A stretch of DNA of 5,573 nt from Clostridiales bacterium (GTDB lineage Bacteria; Bacillota; Clostridia; Oscillospirales; Acutalibacteraceae), in contig DXVY01000127.1 in assembly GCA_019417145.1 (NCBI GenBank), positions 1-5,573 on the forward strand. The letters are read 5' to 3'. Positions 5,017 to 5,573 of this stretch are shown in pieces. The number at the start of each line of letters is the position of its first letter. Positions within the stretch are counted from its first letter, which is position 1. The position numbers were made by a program, and so were the translations under genes. The notes beneath the pieces are model-generated. The model did not search any database. It saw nothing but the letters and a program-made list of their open reading frames with translations, and had not been told where the DNA came from.

Positions 5017-5573
5017 ATGGAAAAAGCCAAAACCGTCGTTCTGGGCGTGACCGGCGGCATCGCCTGCTACAAGGCGGCCTCTTTGGCCAGCGGCCTGGTG
5101 AAGCGTGGATATAATGTGGAAGTGATCTTAACCGAACACGCCACCCAGTTTATCGGCCCTCACACCTTTGAATCCTTGACGCACAACCGTGCTATGGTGG
5201 ACACCTTTGACCGGAATTTCCCCCACCATGTGGAGCATGTGGCGCTGGCCGACAAGGCCGACCTTCTGGTGGTAGCCCCGGCTACGGCCAACGTCATTGC
5301 CAAAGCGGCCCACGGTATTGCCGATGATATGCTCACCACCACCATCCTGGCCTGCGACTGTGAAAAGCTGATGGTCCCGGCCATGAATACCCGTATGTAT
5401 GGCAATCCGGTAACCCAGGACAACCTGGATACCTTACGAAAATACGGCTGGCATATTCTGGAGCCGGCAGTGGGAAGACTGGCCTGCGGCGCCACCGGCG
5501 CAGGGAAGATGCCCGAACCCGAGGATATTCTGGAGGCTGTCGACCACCTCATATCCCATGAAAAGGATCTGGC
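5017..5573 (+). CDS. coaBC: Bifunctional CoaBC (Dfp), N-terminal part, cut by window end
   Basis: The frame runs off the right edge with no stop, showing the first 185 residues. This is the CoaC half, the FMN-dependent phosphopantothenoylcysteine decarboxylase; the CoaB half (phosphopantothenate-cysteine ligase) would follow outside the window, so a CoaC-only protein cannot be fully excluded. Motifs visible: GVTGGIACYKAA (10-21, flavin binding), VEHVALADKADLLVVAPATAN (72-92) with H74 aligning with the catalytic histidine, PAMNTRM (121-127) and RLACGATGAGKMPEPEDI (154-171) with C157 as the active-site cysteine of the lid. The start is ATG 5017, after GGAAGGAG at 5002-5009. The enzyme acts directly after CoaX in CoA synthesis, matching the divergent operon. 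No disruption is seen. Confidence 0.95.
   Translation, partial: MEKAKTVVLGVTGGIACYKAASLASGLVKRGYNVEVILTEHATQFIGPHTFESLTHNRAMVDTFDRNFPHHVEHVALADKADLLVVAPATANVIAKAAHGIADDMLTTTILACDCEKLMVPAMNTRMYGNPVTQDNLDTLRKYGWHILEPAVGRLACGATGAGKMPEPEDILEAVDHLISHEKDL

Overview
The window suggests a spore-forming, anaerobic Firmicute of class Clostridia, possibly the Oscillospirales. The reasons are a spoIID gene, an ECF-type vitamin transporter, type III pantothenate kinase, sigma-A-type promoters, strong Shine-Dalgarno sites and moderately GC-rich coding DNA. The placement is inferred from gene content; no marker gene fixes it. I see no rRNA, tRNA, CRISPR array or mobile element.

Left part (1-936): the 3' end of an unrecognised acidic protein gene on the + strand is followed by a 452-base gap. 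The gap holds a strong bidirectional terminator (634-673) and a second terminator (805-827) that serves the next gene, which runs on the - strand.

Middle part (937-3208): an unnamed integral membrane protein gene with about eight membrane segments (937-1752, -) lies divergent to spoIID (2001-2993, +). The membrane gene has a textbook sigma-A promoter. It also has a leader of about 140 bases with several hairpins, the last one terminator-like. SpoIID is the septal peptidoglycan lytic transglycosylase of engulfment. It converges on coaX, with a strong hairpin terminator between them.

Right part (3024-5573): this is a coenzyme A salvage module. A - strand operon encodes an ECF transporter substrate-binding subunit (most likely for pantothenate) and, overlapping it by four bases, CoaX, which phosphorylates pantothenate. 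Divergently, coaBC starts at 5017 and runs off the window. Its product would convert 4'-phosphopantothenate to 4'-phosphopantetheine. Together the genes import vitamin B5 and process it towards CoA.

The two transcription units start from back-to-back sigma-A promoters with an imperfect palindrome between their -35 boxes. The most notable signal is in the leader of the transporter-coaX operon: two tandem hairpins of the same unusual architecture. Each has one bulged A on each strand, separated by a five-base-pair CUGU/ACAG helix, and their paired bases differ by compensatory changes. This resembles the pan RNA motif known upstream of pantothenate biosynthesis genes, here placed before a predicted pantothenate uptake operon.
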